From: Pyxidicoccus sp. MSG2
GTDB lineage: Bacteria; Myxococcota; Myxococcia; Myxococcales; Myxococcaceae
NCBI RefSeq assembly: GCF_026626705.1
Contig: NZ_JAPNKC010000001.1
Coordinates: 10,626,001 to 10,690,000 of the forward strand
Reading direction: 5' to 3'
Length of the DNA stretch: 64,000 nucleotides
The position numbers and the translations under genes were made by a program. The notes under the pieces were generated by a model. It saw only the letters and a program-made list of their open reading frames with translations. It was not told the DNA's origin and did not search any database. Shown here one piece after another: positions 1-9,078 of this stretch. Every line of letters begins with the position of its first letter. Position 1 is the stretch's first letter.

Positions 1-299
1 CGCTCTTCGTAGGCGAGTGGCTCTCCGGCGATGGCGCGAGTGACGGGCTCCAGGGCCTCGGCGGAGCGGATGTCGAAGCCGCGGAAGAGCAGGGCACCGT
101 GGGCGTGGAGGCGAGCCTCGATGAGCTCCCGGTGGCTTCGGGCCCACTCGGTCAGGACGAGCTCCCGGAGCGAGGGTCTGACCACCAGCGGCAGACGCGA
201 GCCGGGTTGAAGCTCCTCGAAGTGGACCGAGTCCGCTCCGGATGCGCCGAGCTCCCTCCTGCGGAGGGAAGGCAGTGGCTTCCTGCTCTTGGGCTCCAT
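1..299 (-). CDS. TauD/SyrP-like Fe(II)/2-oxoglutarate oxygenase, N-terminal part (cut by window edge)
   Basis: Read on the minus strand, an ATG at 299-297 opens a frame that stays open to base 1, so only about 99 N-terminal residues are visible. The segment with LRELVLTEWARSHRELIEAR and HGALLFRGFDI matches the start of TauD/TfdA-family oxygenases of the SyrP type, which in NRPS clusters commonly beta-hydroxylate amino acids such as Asp or Asn on a carrier protein. The HxD/E iron-binding motif would lie beyond the edge and cannot be checked. It starts 7 nt after the stop of the FAAL-ACP-C gene, with a weak purine-rich stretch upstream, so the two are probably co-transcribed. Family assignment is good; substrate is inference. 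Confidence 0.72.
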   Translation of the reverse strand, partial: MEPKSRKPLPSLRRRELGASGADSVHFEELQPGSRLPLVVRPSLRELVLTEWARSHRELIEARLHAHGALLFRGFDIRSAEALEPVTRAIAGEPLAYEE

Positions 300-306
300 G
301 TGCGTG

Positions 307-3300
307 CTATCCCTCGCTCTTGCGCCGGATGTTCCGGAACTTCTCGGCCCGTGCTCCGCGGAGCGCCTCGGCCTGGGTGAGCTTCCGCTGCCGGTGGAGC
401 TCGGCGAGCGTGTCCCGGAGCTCCTCCAGTGTTGCGTCCGGCCGTCCGGTGGCGGCGGTGAGCAGGGCTTCGAAATCGCCAGCCAGCCGGGAGATGGCCG
501 CGGCGTCGAAGAGCGCCGTGCTGTAGCGGAGGGAGCCCCCCAGGCGGCCCGAGGACTCGGAGAGGATCACCGACAGGTCGAAGGGTGAGCCCCCATCATC
601 CACCGGGAGCTGGCGCGAGGTGAGCCCGGGCAGGGCGAGCTCAGGCAGGGGCGCGTTCTCCAGGACGAACATCACCTGGAAGAGCGGGTTGTAGCGCGCG
701 TCTCTCGGGGGCCGCAGGGCCTCGACCAGCGTGTCGAAGGGCAGCTCGGAGTGCGCGTAGGCCCCGAGCGCCACCTCCTTCACGCGCGCGAGCAGCTGCC
801 GGAACGTCGGGTTGCCCGACATCCCGACGCGGAGCACGAGCTGGTTGACGAACAGGCCGATGAGCCCCTGCGTCCTGGGGTGGTGCCGGTTGGCGATGTC
901 CGTGCCCACCACGAGGTCCGTGCGTCCCGTGCGGGCGTGGAGCACCGCCAGGAAGGCGGAGAGCAGCGTCATGAAGGGCGTGGCGCCCTCGGCCCGGCCG
1001 AGCGCCGCGAGCGCCTCGGTGGACTCCGGGGAGAACGAGAGCGGATGCCACGCCCCTCGCAGCGAGGGCATCGCGGGCCGGGGATGGGCCTCCGGCAGCT
1101 CGAGTACGGGCGGGGCGCCGGCGAGCTGGGACTTCCACCAGGCCGCCTCGGACTCCCGCAGCCCCTCCTCCAGGCGGCGCCGCTGCCACGCGGCGAAGTC
1201 CGCGTATTGGAGGGGGAGCTCGGGCAGCGCGAAGGGCCTGCCCTCGCGCAGGGCCGTGTACAGGGCACCCAGCTCGCGGACGAGCACCCCCATGGACCAG
1301 CCGTCCGTGACGAGGTGATGCAGGGTGAGCACCAGCAGGTGCCGGTCTCCGGCGAGCTTCAGCAGCCGGGCGCGGACGAGCGGTCCGTGCTCGAGGTCGA
1401 AGGGGCGCCGCACCTCCTCGGTGAGGAGCCGCCGGGAGACCGGTTCGCGCTCCACCTCGGGGAGGGCGGACAGGTCGGTGAGGGCGCCGTCCCTGGAGAA
1501 GAGCGAGTCCGGCACGTCTCGCGCGGGAGTGATGCGCTGCACGCGCGAGCCGGCCACGGTGGGGAAGGATGCCCGCAGGGCCTCGTGCCGGCGGAGGACG
1601 GTGGCGAGGCTTCGCCCGAGCAGCGCCACGTCGAGCTCGCCCTCGAGCAACACCGCCGCGGGGATGTTGTACGCGGAGCTCGCCGGGGCGAGCTGCTCCA
1701 GGAAGAGGATCCGCTCCTGCGCATGCGAGAGGGGGACGGTGTCGCCGTGGGGGACGGACTCGAGCGGCGGCAGCGCTGGGGAGGGGGAGTGGAGCGCAGC
1801 GAGCACCCGGGCCGTGAGCTCGCGCAGGCTGACGCCATCGAGCAGGTGCGCGATGGGGAGGCTGACGCCCAGGTCCTCCTCGAGCACGGCCTTGAGCTCC
1901 ACGGAATGGATGGAGTCGAGCCCGAACGCGGTGAGAGGGCGGGCCTCGTCGAGCGCCGCTTCCGGGACGGAGAGCCGCCTCGCGAGGTGGGCGCGGAAGG
2001 ACGCTTCCAGCACGCGCGGGCGCTCCGACTCCGGGTGCGACAGGAGTGCCTCCCGGGTCAGGCGCGGAAGCTCGGGGGCGGGCTGCCGCGCGAGTTCCCC
2101 GCTCGCGAGGGTGCTTCGGGCGATGAGCTCGAGCCCACCCGAGAGGTACAGCTCCCGGCAGGCGCGGCGCTGGATCTTCCCGCTCGACGTCTTCGGGATG
2201 CTGCCCTGGGAGATGAGCACCACCTCGTATGGGGAGACCTGGTGCTGTGCGGCCACGGCCTCGCGGATCGAATCGAGGAGCGCTTGGGGCTCGAAGGGTT
2301 GCGAGCGCGAGGCCTCCAGGACGAGCACGAGCCGCTCCTCACCGGCCACGTCCACGGAGAAGGCGGCGGAGCAGCCGGGGCGCAGGGCGGGGTGGAGGGG
2401 CTCGGCGGTCTGTTCGAGGTCCTGCGGGTAGAGGTTGCGCCCGCGCAGGATGATGAGGTCCTTGAGGCGACCGGAGACGAAGAGCTCGCCACCGACGAGG
2501 AAGCCGAGGTCGCCGGTGCGCAGCCAGGGGCCCTCGCCGGTGTCGCTCCGGTGGGCCTGGAAGGTCCGGGTGGTCTCCTCGGGCTTGTCCCAGTAGCCCT
2601 GGGCGACGCTCGGGCCCCGGACCCAGATTTCACCCGTGCGGCCCTCGGACAGGGGCGTGGCCGATGCGGGGTCGACGATGAGGAGCTCATGGCCCGGCAC
2701 CGCGGAGCCGCACCCCACGAGGGTGCGCGAATCGCCGGGGCCCCGGTCGGAGACACGCGACTCGAGCGCCTCGCCGCGCTCCAGCGCCTCGCGCTGGAAG
2801 TGGCGCACGGTGGGAGCGGTGGCCTTCCGCCCGGTGGTGACGCACAGGGTGCCTTCGGCCAGCCCGTAGCAACCGAAGAAGGACTCCGGGCGGAAGCCGC
2901 TCGGAGCGAAGGCCTGGGCGAAGCGCTCGAGAGTCTCGGCGCGGATGGGCTCGGCACCCGTGAAGGCGAGCTCCCACGTACTCAGGTCGAGCGTGGCGCG
3001 TTGCTCGGGCGGGGTCTTCCGGACGCACAGGTCGTAGGCGAAGTTGGGCCCGCCGGAGAACCGGGCGCGGTAGCGGGAGATGGCCTCGAGCCAGCGCGCG
3101 GGGCGCTGCAGGAAGTCGAGCGGCGACAGGAGGACGATGGACAGCTCCGCGTAGAGGGGCTGGAGGATGCCGCCGATGAGCCCCATGTCGTGGTAGGGGG
3201 GCAGCCAGCTCACGGCGCGGCTCCGGGGCGGGCTCCCGAAGGTCTGCTGGATGGCGGTGGAGTTGCGCAGCAGATTGCCGTGGGTGAGGACGACCCCGCG

Positions 3301-3828
3301 AGGCGAGCCCGTGGAGCCGGAGGTGTACTGGAGGAAGGCGAGCGACTGGGAGGTGAGGCCCGGATCCATCCAGGCTGAGGCGGTGTCCTGGGGCACCTCG
3401 TCGCTGGCGAGCCAGGTGAGGGAGGCGAGCCGGGGTGCCTGCTCGGCCATCCAGCCGGCCATGGCGTGGATGGCGGAGGTGGTGAGCACGAAGCGCGCGC
3501 GGGCGTCGGCGATGAGGGCCTCGAGCCGTGGCAGGGTGCGCTGGAGGCGGGACGGATCGGGCGGGTAGGCGGGGACGGCGACGGCGCCCGCGTAGAGGCA
3601 CCCGAAGAAGGCGGTGATGTACTCGAGGCCGGGCGGGTGGAGGAGCAGCACCCGCTCGCCGCGAGCCCCCTGCTCCTGGAGGAGGGCGCCGATGGCCCGC
3701 GCCTGCCGGTCGAGCCCCGCACAGGTGAGCCGGGCCTCCTGCGTCTCACCATCCAGCAGGAAGGTGTAGATGACCTCATCCGGTGCGCTGGCGGCGCGCT
3801 GACGGGCCAGGTCGATGAGGGTGTCCAT
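307..3828 (-). CDS. Lipopeptide loading NRPS: fatty acyl-AMP ligase - ACP - condensation
   Basis: About 1173 residues. Domain order: a fatty acyl-AMP ligase (FAAL) at residues 5-580, with the AMP-binding core QYTSGSTGSPRG near 168 and the terminal PKTSSGKIQRRA; an ACP whose phosphopantetheine Ser lies in FGLDSIHS near 638; then a condensation domain from about 690 with an intact HHLVTDG active site near 837. FAAL-ACP units activate a fatty acid and load it on the carrier; the C domain then acylates the first amino acid. There is no adenylation domain after C, so the partner NRPS must be another protein, probably further along the minus strand outside the window. I chose ATG 3828 (MDTLIDLARQ, the usual FAAL start); ATG 3867 and GTG 3873 are in-frame alternatives that would almost abut the divergent glycosyltransferase. 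Confidence 0.93.
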   Translation of the reverse strand: MDTLIDLARQRAASAPDEVIYTFLLDGETQEARLTCAGLDRQARAIGALLQEQGARGERVLLLHPPGLEYITAFFGCLYAGAVAVPAYPPDPSRLQRTLPRLEALIADARARFVLTTSAIHAMAGWMAEQAPRLASLTWLASDEVPQDTASAWMDPGLTSQSLAFLQYTSGSTGSPRGVVLTHGNLLRNSTAIQQTFGSPPRSRAVSWLPPYHDMGLIGGILQPLYAELSIVLLSPLDFLQRPARWLEAISRYRARFSGGPNFAYDLCVRKTPPEQRATLDLSTWELAFTGAEPIRAETLERFAQAFAPSGFRPESFFGCYGLAEGTLCVTTGRKATAPTVRHFQREALERGEALESRVSDRGPGDSRTLVGCGSAVPGHELLIVDPASATPLSEGRTGEIWVRGPSVAQGYWDKPEETTRTFQAHRSDTGEGPWLRTGDLGFLVGGELFVSGRLKDLIILRGRNLYPQDLEQTAEPLHPALRPGCSAAFSVDVAGEERLVLVLEASRSQPFEPQALLDSIREAVAAQHQVSPYEVVLISQGSIPKTSSGKIQRRACRELYLSGGLELIARSTLASGELARQPAPELPRLTREALLSHPESERPRVLEASFRAHLARRLSVPEAALDEARPLTAFGLDSIHSVELKAVLEEDLGVSLPIAHLLDGVSLRELTARVLAALHSPSPALPPLESVPHGDTVPLSHAQERILFLEQLAPASSAYNIPAAVLLEGELDVALLGRSLATVLRRHEALRASFPTVAGSRVQRITPARDVPDSLFSRDGALTDLSALPEVEREPVSRRLLTEEVRRPFDLEHGPLVRARLLKLAGDRHLLVLTLHHLVTDGWSMGVLVRELGALYTALREGRPFALPELPLQYADFAAWQRRRLEEGLRESEAAWWKSQLAGAPPVLELPEAHPRPAMPSLRGAWHPLSFSPESTEALAALGRAEGATPFMTLLSAFLAVLHARTGRTDLVVGTDIANRHHPRTQGLIGLFVNQLVLRVGMSGNPTFRQLLARVKEVALGAYAHSELPFDTLVEALRPPRDARYNPLFQVMFVLENAPLPELALPGLTSRQLPVDDGGSPFDLSVILSESSGRLGGSLRYSTALFDAAAISRLAGDFEALLTAATGRPDATLEELRDTLAELHRQRKLTQAEALRGARAEKFRNIRRKSEG

Positions 3829-3878
3829 GCGCCGTGGACGGTAGTCCGAAGTTGAAGGTGATGTCATATTCACGCGCC
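3829..3878. promoter_or_regulatory. Short divergent start region between FAAL and glycosyltransferase genes
   Basis: Only about 50 bases separate the chosen starts of the two divergent genes, so both promoters must lie here or inside the opposite coding sequence. It is locally AT-richer (gaaggtgatgtcatattcac), unusual for the window. No convincing -35/-10 pair is visible. An AAGGTG at 3855-3860 could serve as a distant ribosome site for the glycosyltransferase. Confidence 0.3.
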
Positions 3879-5132
3879 ATGCGCATCACGCTCATCACGT
3901 TCGGCACGGAGGGAGACGTCCGGCCCCTGGTGGCGTTGGCCGAGGGCCTCGCCCGGGCGGGACACACCCCGGTGCTGGTGGCCGACCCGACGTTCGCGCC
4001 GCTCACCGAGGGGCGCGGCATCGTCTTCAAGCCCCTCTCCGGTGACATCCGCACCACCACGGCCAGCTCGGAGATGGAGGCGCTCTTCACCCGGGGCCTC
4101 AACCCGGCGGAGCTCTCGCGCATGATGGCGCGCCTCGCCATCGACCACTCGGAGTCGTGGGCCGAGCAGTTCCTCGCCGCGGCCCGGGGCAGCGACGCCA
4201 TCATCGCGATGGGCCTGGGGTACTTCATCGGACTGGCCATCGCGGAGAAGCTGGGCATTCCCGCCATCGGCGCGGGCCTGCAGCCCGTGTCTCCCACCGG
4301 CCGGTTCCCGCCTCCGCTCATTCCTCCACCCCGGCGCCAGCTGCCAGGGGTGGTCAACCACGCGCTGCACGTGGCGGTGCGGCAGCTCGTCTGGCTCGGC
4401 TTCCGCCGCATGGTCAACCAGGCGCGCCGCAACGTGCTGGGACTGGAGCCCTGGTCGCTCGTCCATCCCGGCCACGTCATGTTGAAGCGCCGCTGGCCGG
4501 TCATCTACGGCTACTCGCCCGTGGTCGTCCCGCAGCCGTCCGACTGGCCCGACATCATCAAGGTCACCGGCTACTGGTTCCTGGATGGAGCCGGTACCTG
4601 GAAGCCGCCGGCGGCGCTGCTCGACTTCCTCGATGCCGGGCCAGCGCCCGTGTATGTCGGCTTCGGCAGCATGGGCGGCTTCGACCCGGCGGAGACGAGC
4701 CGGCTCGTCGTCCGCGCGCTGAACGGCCGGCGTGCGGTGCTGGCGGCGGGCTGGGGTGCGCTGGACCGGAGTGCCCTCCCCGACACCGTGCACTTCCTGG
4801 ACTCGGCGCCGCACGACTGGCTCTTCCCCCGGATGTCCGCCGTCGTGCACCACGGCGGCGCGGGGACCACGGCCGCGGCGCTCCGCGCGGGCGTGCCCAT
4901 GGTCATCGTGCCGTTCCTGGGTGATCAGCCCTTCTGGGGCTGGCGCATGGAGCTGCTCGGCGTGGCGCCAGGCCCGATTCCGCGCAAGCAGCTCACGGCG
5001 GAGAACCTCGCCTCGGCGATTGCCGCCACGGACCGACCCGGGCTGCGCGAGCGGGCCCAACAGCTTGGCGGACTCATTCGCGCCGAGGACGGCGTGGCCC
5101 GGGCGGTGCGCATCATCGAGGGAGTGCGATGA
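3879..5132 (+). CDS. GT1-family glycosyltransferase (UGT/sterol-glucosyltransferase-like)
   Basis: 417 residues with the two-domain GT-B layout of family GT1 (UGT, MGT, sterol 3-beta-glucosyltransferase, RhlB-like). The N-terminus MRITLITFGTEGDVRPLVAL is the classic acceptor-domain opening. The donor-binding motif HHGGAGTTAAALRAG followed by PMVIVPFLGDQPFWG lies near residue 323. Such enzymes move a sugar from an NDP-sugar to a hydroxyl of a small lipophilic acceptor in the cytoplasm. ATG 3879 is preferred because family proteins begin exactly at MRITLITFG; ATG 3861 and an upstream ATG would add residues without homology. It overlaps the following P450 by 4 nt and stands next to a lipopeptide loading gene, so glycosylation of that lipopeptide is a reasonable inference. 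The sugar is unknown. Confidence 0.9.
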   Translation: MRITLITFGTEGDVRPLVALAEGLARAGHTPVLVADPTFAPLTEGRGIVFKPLSGDIRTTTASSEMEALFTRGLNPAELSRMMARLAIDHSESWAEQFLAAARGSDAIIAMGLGYFIGLAIAEKLGIPAIGAGLQPVSPTGRFPPPLIPPPRRQLPGVVNHALHVAVRQLVWLGFRRMVNQARRNVLGLEPWSLVHPGHVMLKRRWPVIYGYSPVVVPQPSDWPDIIKVTGYWFLDGAGTWKPPAALLDFLDAGPAPVYVGFGSMGGFDPAETSRLVVRALNGRRAVLAAGWGALDRSALPDTVHFLDSAPHDWLFPRMSAVVHHGGAGTTAAALRAGVPMVIVPFLGDQPFWGWRMELLGVAPGPIPRKQLTAENLASAIAATDRPGLRERAQQLGGLIRAEDGVARAVRIIEGVR

Positions 5133-6493
5133 GCGCCGTGCGAGAGGCACCGGGCACGAGGGGCCACTGGTTCTGGGGCAGCCTGCGCGAGCGGCGGAGG
5201 GAGTCGCTCCACTTCTTCCTCCGGATGCACCGCGAGCACGGCCGCGTGGCGCAGTGGCGGATGGGGCCCTTCAACCGGGTGCTCTCCCTGGTGGACCCGG
5301 AGCACGTGCGGCACGTCCTGGTGGAGCACGTGGGCCGGTACACGAAGGGCTTTGGGGGGCAGCGGCTGAGCGCCATGCTCGGCAACGGGCTGCTGACCAG
5401 CGAGGGAGACTTCTGGAAGCGGCAGCGGCGGCTGGCCCAGCCCGCGTTCCACCGCGAGCGGCTGGTGCCGATGGTGCGGGTGATGGAGGAGGAAGGTCGG
5501 CGCATGCTGGAGCGCTGGCGGGAGCGTCCGGACCCTTCCGCGCCGCTGAACCTGGCGGAGGAGATGGCGAGGACGACGCTCTCCATCGCCAGCCGGGCGC
5601 TCTTCTCCACGCAGGTGATTGGCGAGGCGGGCCGTGTCCTGCCGGCGCTCACGGTGGCGCAGCAGGAGGTGAACGGGCGCGTCCTCGCCCTGTTTCCGCT
5701 GCCGCTCGCCCTTCCCACTCCGGGCAACCGCGCCTTCCTGCGGGCGCGCCGGACGCTCGACGCCGTCGTCTTCGACATCATCGCCCGTCGCCGCCGGGGG
5801 GAGACGACCGGGCAGGACCTGCTGGCGATGCTGATGGAGGCCCGCGACGCGGACACGGGCGAGGGCATGACGGACGCCCAGCTCCGCGACGAGCTGATGA
5901 CGCTCTTCATCGCCGGGTATGAGACCACCGCCAACGCGCTGGCCTGGACCTGGTCCCTGCTGTCCCAGCACCCGGAGGTGGAAGCGCGGGCGCGCGCGGA
6001 GGTGGCCCGGGTGCTCGGCGAGCGGGTGCCCGAAGCCGAGGACATCCCCCGGCTGCGCTACCTCTCGCAGGTCATCGAGGAGAGCATGCGCCTCCACCCT
6101 CCCGCCTGGGTGCTGGTGCGGCAGGCGCTGGAGGAGGACGCGCTGGACGGCATTCGCATCCCCGCGGACCCACGCCTCATCGTGGCCATCTCACCGTGGA
6201 CCATCCACCGCCAGCCGGACCTCTGGCCGGAGCCGGAGCGGTTCGATCCGGACCGCTTCTCACCGGAGCGCGCGGCGGGGCGGCCCCGCCTGGCCTACCT
6301 GCCCTTCGGCGCGGGACAGCGTCTGTGCATCGGCACCCACTTCGCCATGATGGAGATGGTGCTCCTGCTCGCGCAGGTGCTCCGGCGCTACCGACTCAGG
6401 CGCGTGCCGGGCACGAAGGAGGAGCAGGAACCCCTGGTGGCGCTCCGCCCCAAGGGAGGAGTGCCCATGTACCTGGAGCCCCTCGACTCCTGA
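5129..6493 (+). CDS. Cytochrome P450 monooxygenase (tailoring)
   Basis: 454 residues. Diagnostic motifs are present: I-helix oxygen-binding AGYETTANALAW, the K-helix ExxR in EESMRLHPP, and the haem loop FGAGQRLCIGTHFAMMEM with the Cys ligand near residue 400. Overall it resembles bacterial P450s of the CYP102/CYP110-like fatty-acid or lipophilic-substrate type rather than the short CYP107-like type. No membrane anchor or fused reductase is visible, so it relies on separate electron donors. Its ATG overlaps the glycosyltransferase stop (ATGA), indicating translational coupling. Possible roles are hydroxylating the acyl chain or the peptide to create the site that is glycosylated; that order is inference. 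Its stop is only 7 nt from the stop of the convergent acyltransferase gene. Confidence 0.95.
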   Translation: MSAVREAPGTRGHWFWGSLRERRRESLHFFLRMHREHGRVAQWRMGPFNRVLSLVDPEHVRHVLVEHVGRYTKGFGGQRLSAMLGNGLLTSEGDFWKRQRRLAQPAFHRERLVPMVRVMEEEGRRMLERWRERPDPSAPLNLAEEMARTTLSIASRALFSTQVIGEAGRVLPALTVAQQEVNGRVLALFPLPLALPTPGNRAFLRARRTLDAVVFDIIARRRRGETTGQDLLAMLMEARDADTGEGMTDAQLRDELMTLFIAGYETTANALAWTWSLLSQHPEVEARARAEVARVLGERVPEAEDIPRLRYLSQVIEESMRLHPPAWVLVRQALEEDALDGIRIPADPRLIVAISPWTIHRQPDLWPEPERFDPDRFSPERAAGRPRLAYLPFGAGQRLCIGTHFAMMEMVLLLAQVLRRYRLRRVPGTKEEQEPLVALRPKGGVPMYLEPLDS

Positions 6494-6500
6494 ACGGCCA

Positions 6501-7841
6501 TCATCCGATGGCCGCCCGCAGCCGCTGCTCGAAGCGGCCCAGGAGCGACTCGGCGCGGCCCGGCCCGAGGTTCCGCCGGTCATAGACGGTGTGGGCGCGC
6601 AGCCCGCCACACGTGCTGACCGACATCACCACGGCCTGGCTCGGCAGCGCTCCGCCCAGGAAGCCCATGCCCTGGAGCGTCAGCGTCCGTCCGGGTTCCG
6701 GCGTGGGCAGGCGTCCGACGTTGGTGATGACGCTGTTCCAAGGGAAGCGCATCATCCCCTGGATGAGCGCGATGCCCCCCTCCCGCGAAAAGTTCGGCGG
6801 GGCCTGCGCGTAGGTGAGCTCGTGCAGGAGGTGGGCATTGCCCAGCTCGGCCTGCTGCCGGACGTCCTGCGTGACGGTGCGCGCCAGCTCCCAGAACGGC
6901 TCCTGGTTGCTCACCCGGATGCGGCTGACCACGCCCGACAGGCGCACCCCGATGTCCTCGGAGCCCGTGGGGCTGTGACGCACGGTACGCAGGTCCACGG
7001 GTGAGCCGAGCGACAGCACCACCGAATGCCTGGGTGGCAGGAACTCCGCGTGCAGGGCCCCCAGCCACGCCGCCCCCAGGGCTCCGTGGACCGTCGCACC
7101 GTTTCGCCGGCAGGTCCGGACCAGCGCCTCCGTCTGCTCGGGCGACAGCTCCAGCAGGTGGTGGCCATTCTCCCGGGTCAGGCGCAGCTCCTCGCACAGC
7201 CCCGGGACGACATTGCCGGGAGCCAGCGTCTGGGCCCGTGCCCGGATGTCCGCGACCACCTTCGCGAAGTGGCGGGCCTTGTCCGGCGCGCCGAAGGCCT
7301 CGGGGCGATAGAACGACTCCTGGGCTGGCGGTGGCGCGCTGGGAGGCGGGGCCACGCCCTCATCCAGGAAGCGAACCAGCTCCGTCAGCAGCCTCGCGCT
7401 CGAACGGCCGTCGGCGATGGCGTGATGGAACGTCAGCCCCACCCGCGACCGCGCCGCGTCACCGGCCACGTGAGCCCGGAACAGGGGCGCACTGCCGTCC
7501 GCGAAGGGCCGGTCCAGCTCGCGCAGCCAGTGGGCGAGCAGCTCCTCCGGCGCGAGGCGCACCAGCTCCGGCGGGACCACGTCCACGGACTCGAAGCAGG
7601 GGCGGCCCACAGTGGCGTCCTCGACGATGCGCGCCCGCAGGAGGGGGTGGGCCTCGGCGAGTGCCACGAGCCCTCGCGCGAGCGCCTCGTCCGAGACGGG
7701 GCCGGTGAGCTCCGCGTAGGCCACGAAGTTGCCGCAGATGACCCGGTCGATCTGCCAGAAGAGGCACTCCGCCAGCCCCAGCGGGCGGCGCCAGGCAGTC
7801 ATCGATTCCGAGCTCACTGAAGGCAGGGGTACGGCACTCAT
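6501..7841 (-). CDS. PapA/condensation-fold O-acyltransferase
   Basis: 446 residues of the chloramphenicol-acetyltransferase/condensation fold, most like polyketide-associated PapA and alcohol acetyltransferase proteins. The active-site HHxxxDG appears as HHAIADG near residue 137, and a structural repeat around GSPVDLR corresponds to the DFGWG-region strand of the family. It stands alone without a carrier or adenylation domain, as PapA enzymes do, so it probably esterifies a hydroxyl of a natural product using an acyl-CoA or acyl-carrier donor. The start is ATG 7841: an ideal GGAGGT lies 6 nt upstream, whereas the open frame upstream to 7982 has no supporting features. Its position beside the glycosyltransferase and P450 suggests acylation of the same product, possibly of the sugar. 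Confidence 0.78.
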   Translation of the reverse strand: MSAVPLPSVSSESMTAWRRPLGLAECLFWQIDRVICGNFVAYAELTGPVSDEALARGLVALAEAHPLLRARIVEDATVGRPCFESVDVVPPELVRLAPEELLAHWLRELDRPFADGSAPLFRAHVAGDAARSRVGLTFHHAIADGRSSARLLTELVRFLDEGVAPPPSAPPPAQESFYRPEAFGAPDKARHFAKVVADIRARAQTLAPGNVVPGLCEELRLTRENGHHLLELSPEQTEALVRTCRRNGATVHGALGAAWLGALHAEFLPPRHSVVLSLGSPVDLRTVRHSPTGSEDIGVRLSGVVSRIRVSNQEPFWELARTVTQDVRQQAELGNAHLLHELTYAQAPPNFSREGGIALIQGMMRFPWNSVITNVGRLPTPEPGRTLTLQGMGFLGGALPSQAVVMSVSTCGGLRAHTVYDRRNLGPGRAESLLGRFEQRLRAAIG

Positions 7842-8022
7842 GGGTTGACCTCCGCGCGAGGGCTTCGTGCCGCCCCGCGTCATCCGAGCCGATGTGAAGA
7901 CTGATTCAGCCTTCAGCATACCTGTCCCAGGGATTGCGTGAATGGCGTCACCGCCATCGCGCGCCGCTACCACGGCCGCCAACCCCTGGAATGGACGCGT
8001 CCGGACCGCCTATACCGGGGCC

Positions 8023-9078
8023 ATGCGGACTCGGACGCGGAACTGGCTGCTCGGGAGTGGTGCGTTCCTTCTGCTCCTCCTCGCGGGGCTGTTCGTGATG
8101 GGGCGCGCCTCGCGCGCCCAGCGTCCGAAGCTCTCGCCCGCGGTGCTCAACCGAGCGGAGGAGCCGCCGTGCCCGGACGCTCCCGCGGCGCAGGGGGAGG
8201 GCCGCGCGAGTCCGCGGGCGAGCTGGACGGGCATCGCTGGCGTGCGCCTGGAGGTGTGCGGCCTGGCGGGGTCGCCTCCGGCCACGCTGCTCGTGGACCC
8301 CTACGTCACGCGGCACAGCTACCCGGAGTTGGCCCTCTTCCCGGTGGACGCGGACGCCGCCACGCTGGCACGGGCGTTTCCCCGCGCGGACATCATCCTC
8401 GTGGGGCACTCGCACCACGACCATCTCGGGGACGTTCCGGAAGTGGCGCGCCGCACCGGGGCTACCGTGGTGGGGACCGAGACGACGTGCGCACTCGCCG
8501 TGCAGATGGGGCTCCCCCCGGCGCAGTGCCGCGTCCTCCGGGATGGCCAGCTCCTGCGCATGGGCCCCTTCGAAGTGGAAGCCGTGGCGCATCCGCACGG
8601 GCGGACCGTACTCGGCGTTCCGTTCCCCGGAGAGGTCGCTCCGTCGGGGGAGCCGGGGACGGTGCGGCTGCCCCGGGGGTGGGAGATGAAGATGGGCGGG
8701 GCGCTCGCCTTCATCGTGCGGGTGGAGGGCCGGACGCTCTACCACCAGGGCAGCGCGGGGCTCTCGGACGCGCAGCTGGAGCGGGTGCGGGGCCTGAAGC
8801 CGGACGTCGCCTTCCTGGGGCTCGGGCTGCGGCAGAACACGCCGGACTACGAGGCGCGGCTGCTCGGCGCACTGCAGCCAAAGCACGTGTGGGCTGTGCA
8901 CCACGACGACTTCTTCGGCCCCGTGCTCGGGGACGAGGTGCCGCTGCTCTCGGGTGTGGACCTTCCCGCCTTCGAGCGGGAGGTGGCGGCGCGCGTGTCG
9001 CCGACGGCGCTCGTCACCCGGAGGCCGTTCGAGCGCTGGACGCTGCCCCCTCCATCCGTGCCTCCGCCTCTACCGTGA
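8023..9078 (+). CDS. Membrane-anchored metallo-beta-lactamase-fold hydrolase
   Basis: 351 residues. The N-terminus MRTRTRNW followed by a run of about 17 hydrophobic residues (LLGSGAFLLLLLAGLFVMG) is an uncleaved signal anchor, placing the enzyme outside the inner membrane. The metal site HxHxDH is read in VGHSHHDHLGD near residues 128-136, with a later HPHG and a C-terminal VHHDDFFGP that could give further ligands. The pattern is closest to UlaG/NAPE-PLD-like MBL hydrolases rather than true beta-lactamases, so substrate is unknown. ATG 8023 is chosen because it starts directly before the anchor; the frame is open upstream to 7942 without homology. Its last 9 bases overlap the end of the convergent LysR gene. 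Confidence 0.8.
   Translation: MRTRTRNWLLGSGAFLLLLLAGLFVMGRASRAQRPKLSPAVLNRAEEPPCPDAPAAQGEGRASPRASWTGIAGVRLEVCGLAGSPPATLLVDPYVTRHSYPELALFPVDADAATLARAFPRADIILVGHSHHDHLGDVPEVARRTGATVVGTETTCALAVQMGLPPAQCRVLRDGQLLRMGPFEVEAVAHPHGRTVLGVPFPGEVAPSGEPGTVRLPRGWEMKMGGALAFIVRVEGRTLYHQGSAGLSDAQLERVRGLKPDVAFLGLGLRQNTPDYEARLLGALQPKHVWAVHHDDFFGPVLGDEVPLLSGVDLPAFEREVAARVSPTALVTRRPFERWTLPPPSVPPPLP

Noticed and set aside
751..3378. 875-codon plus-strand open frame
   Set aside because: It is the antisense of the FAAL-ACP-C gene; composition is Arg/Gly/Glu-rich with no motif, as expected for shadow frames in high-GC DNA.
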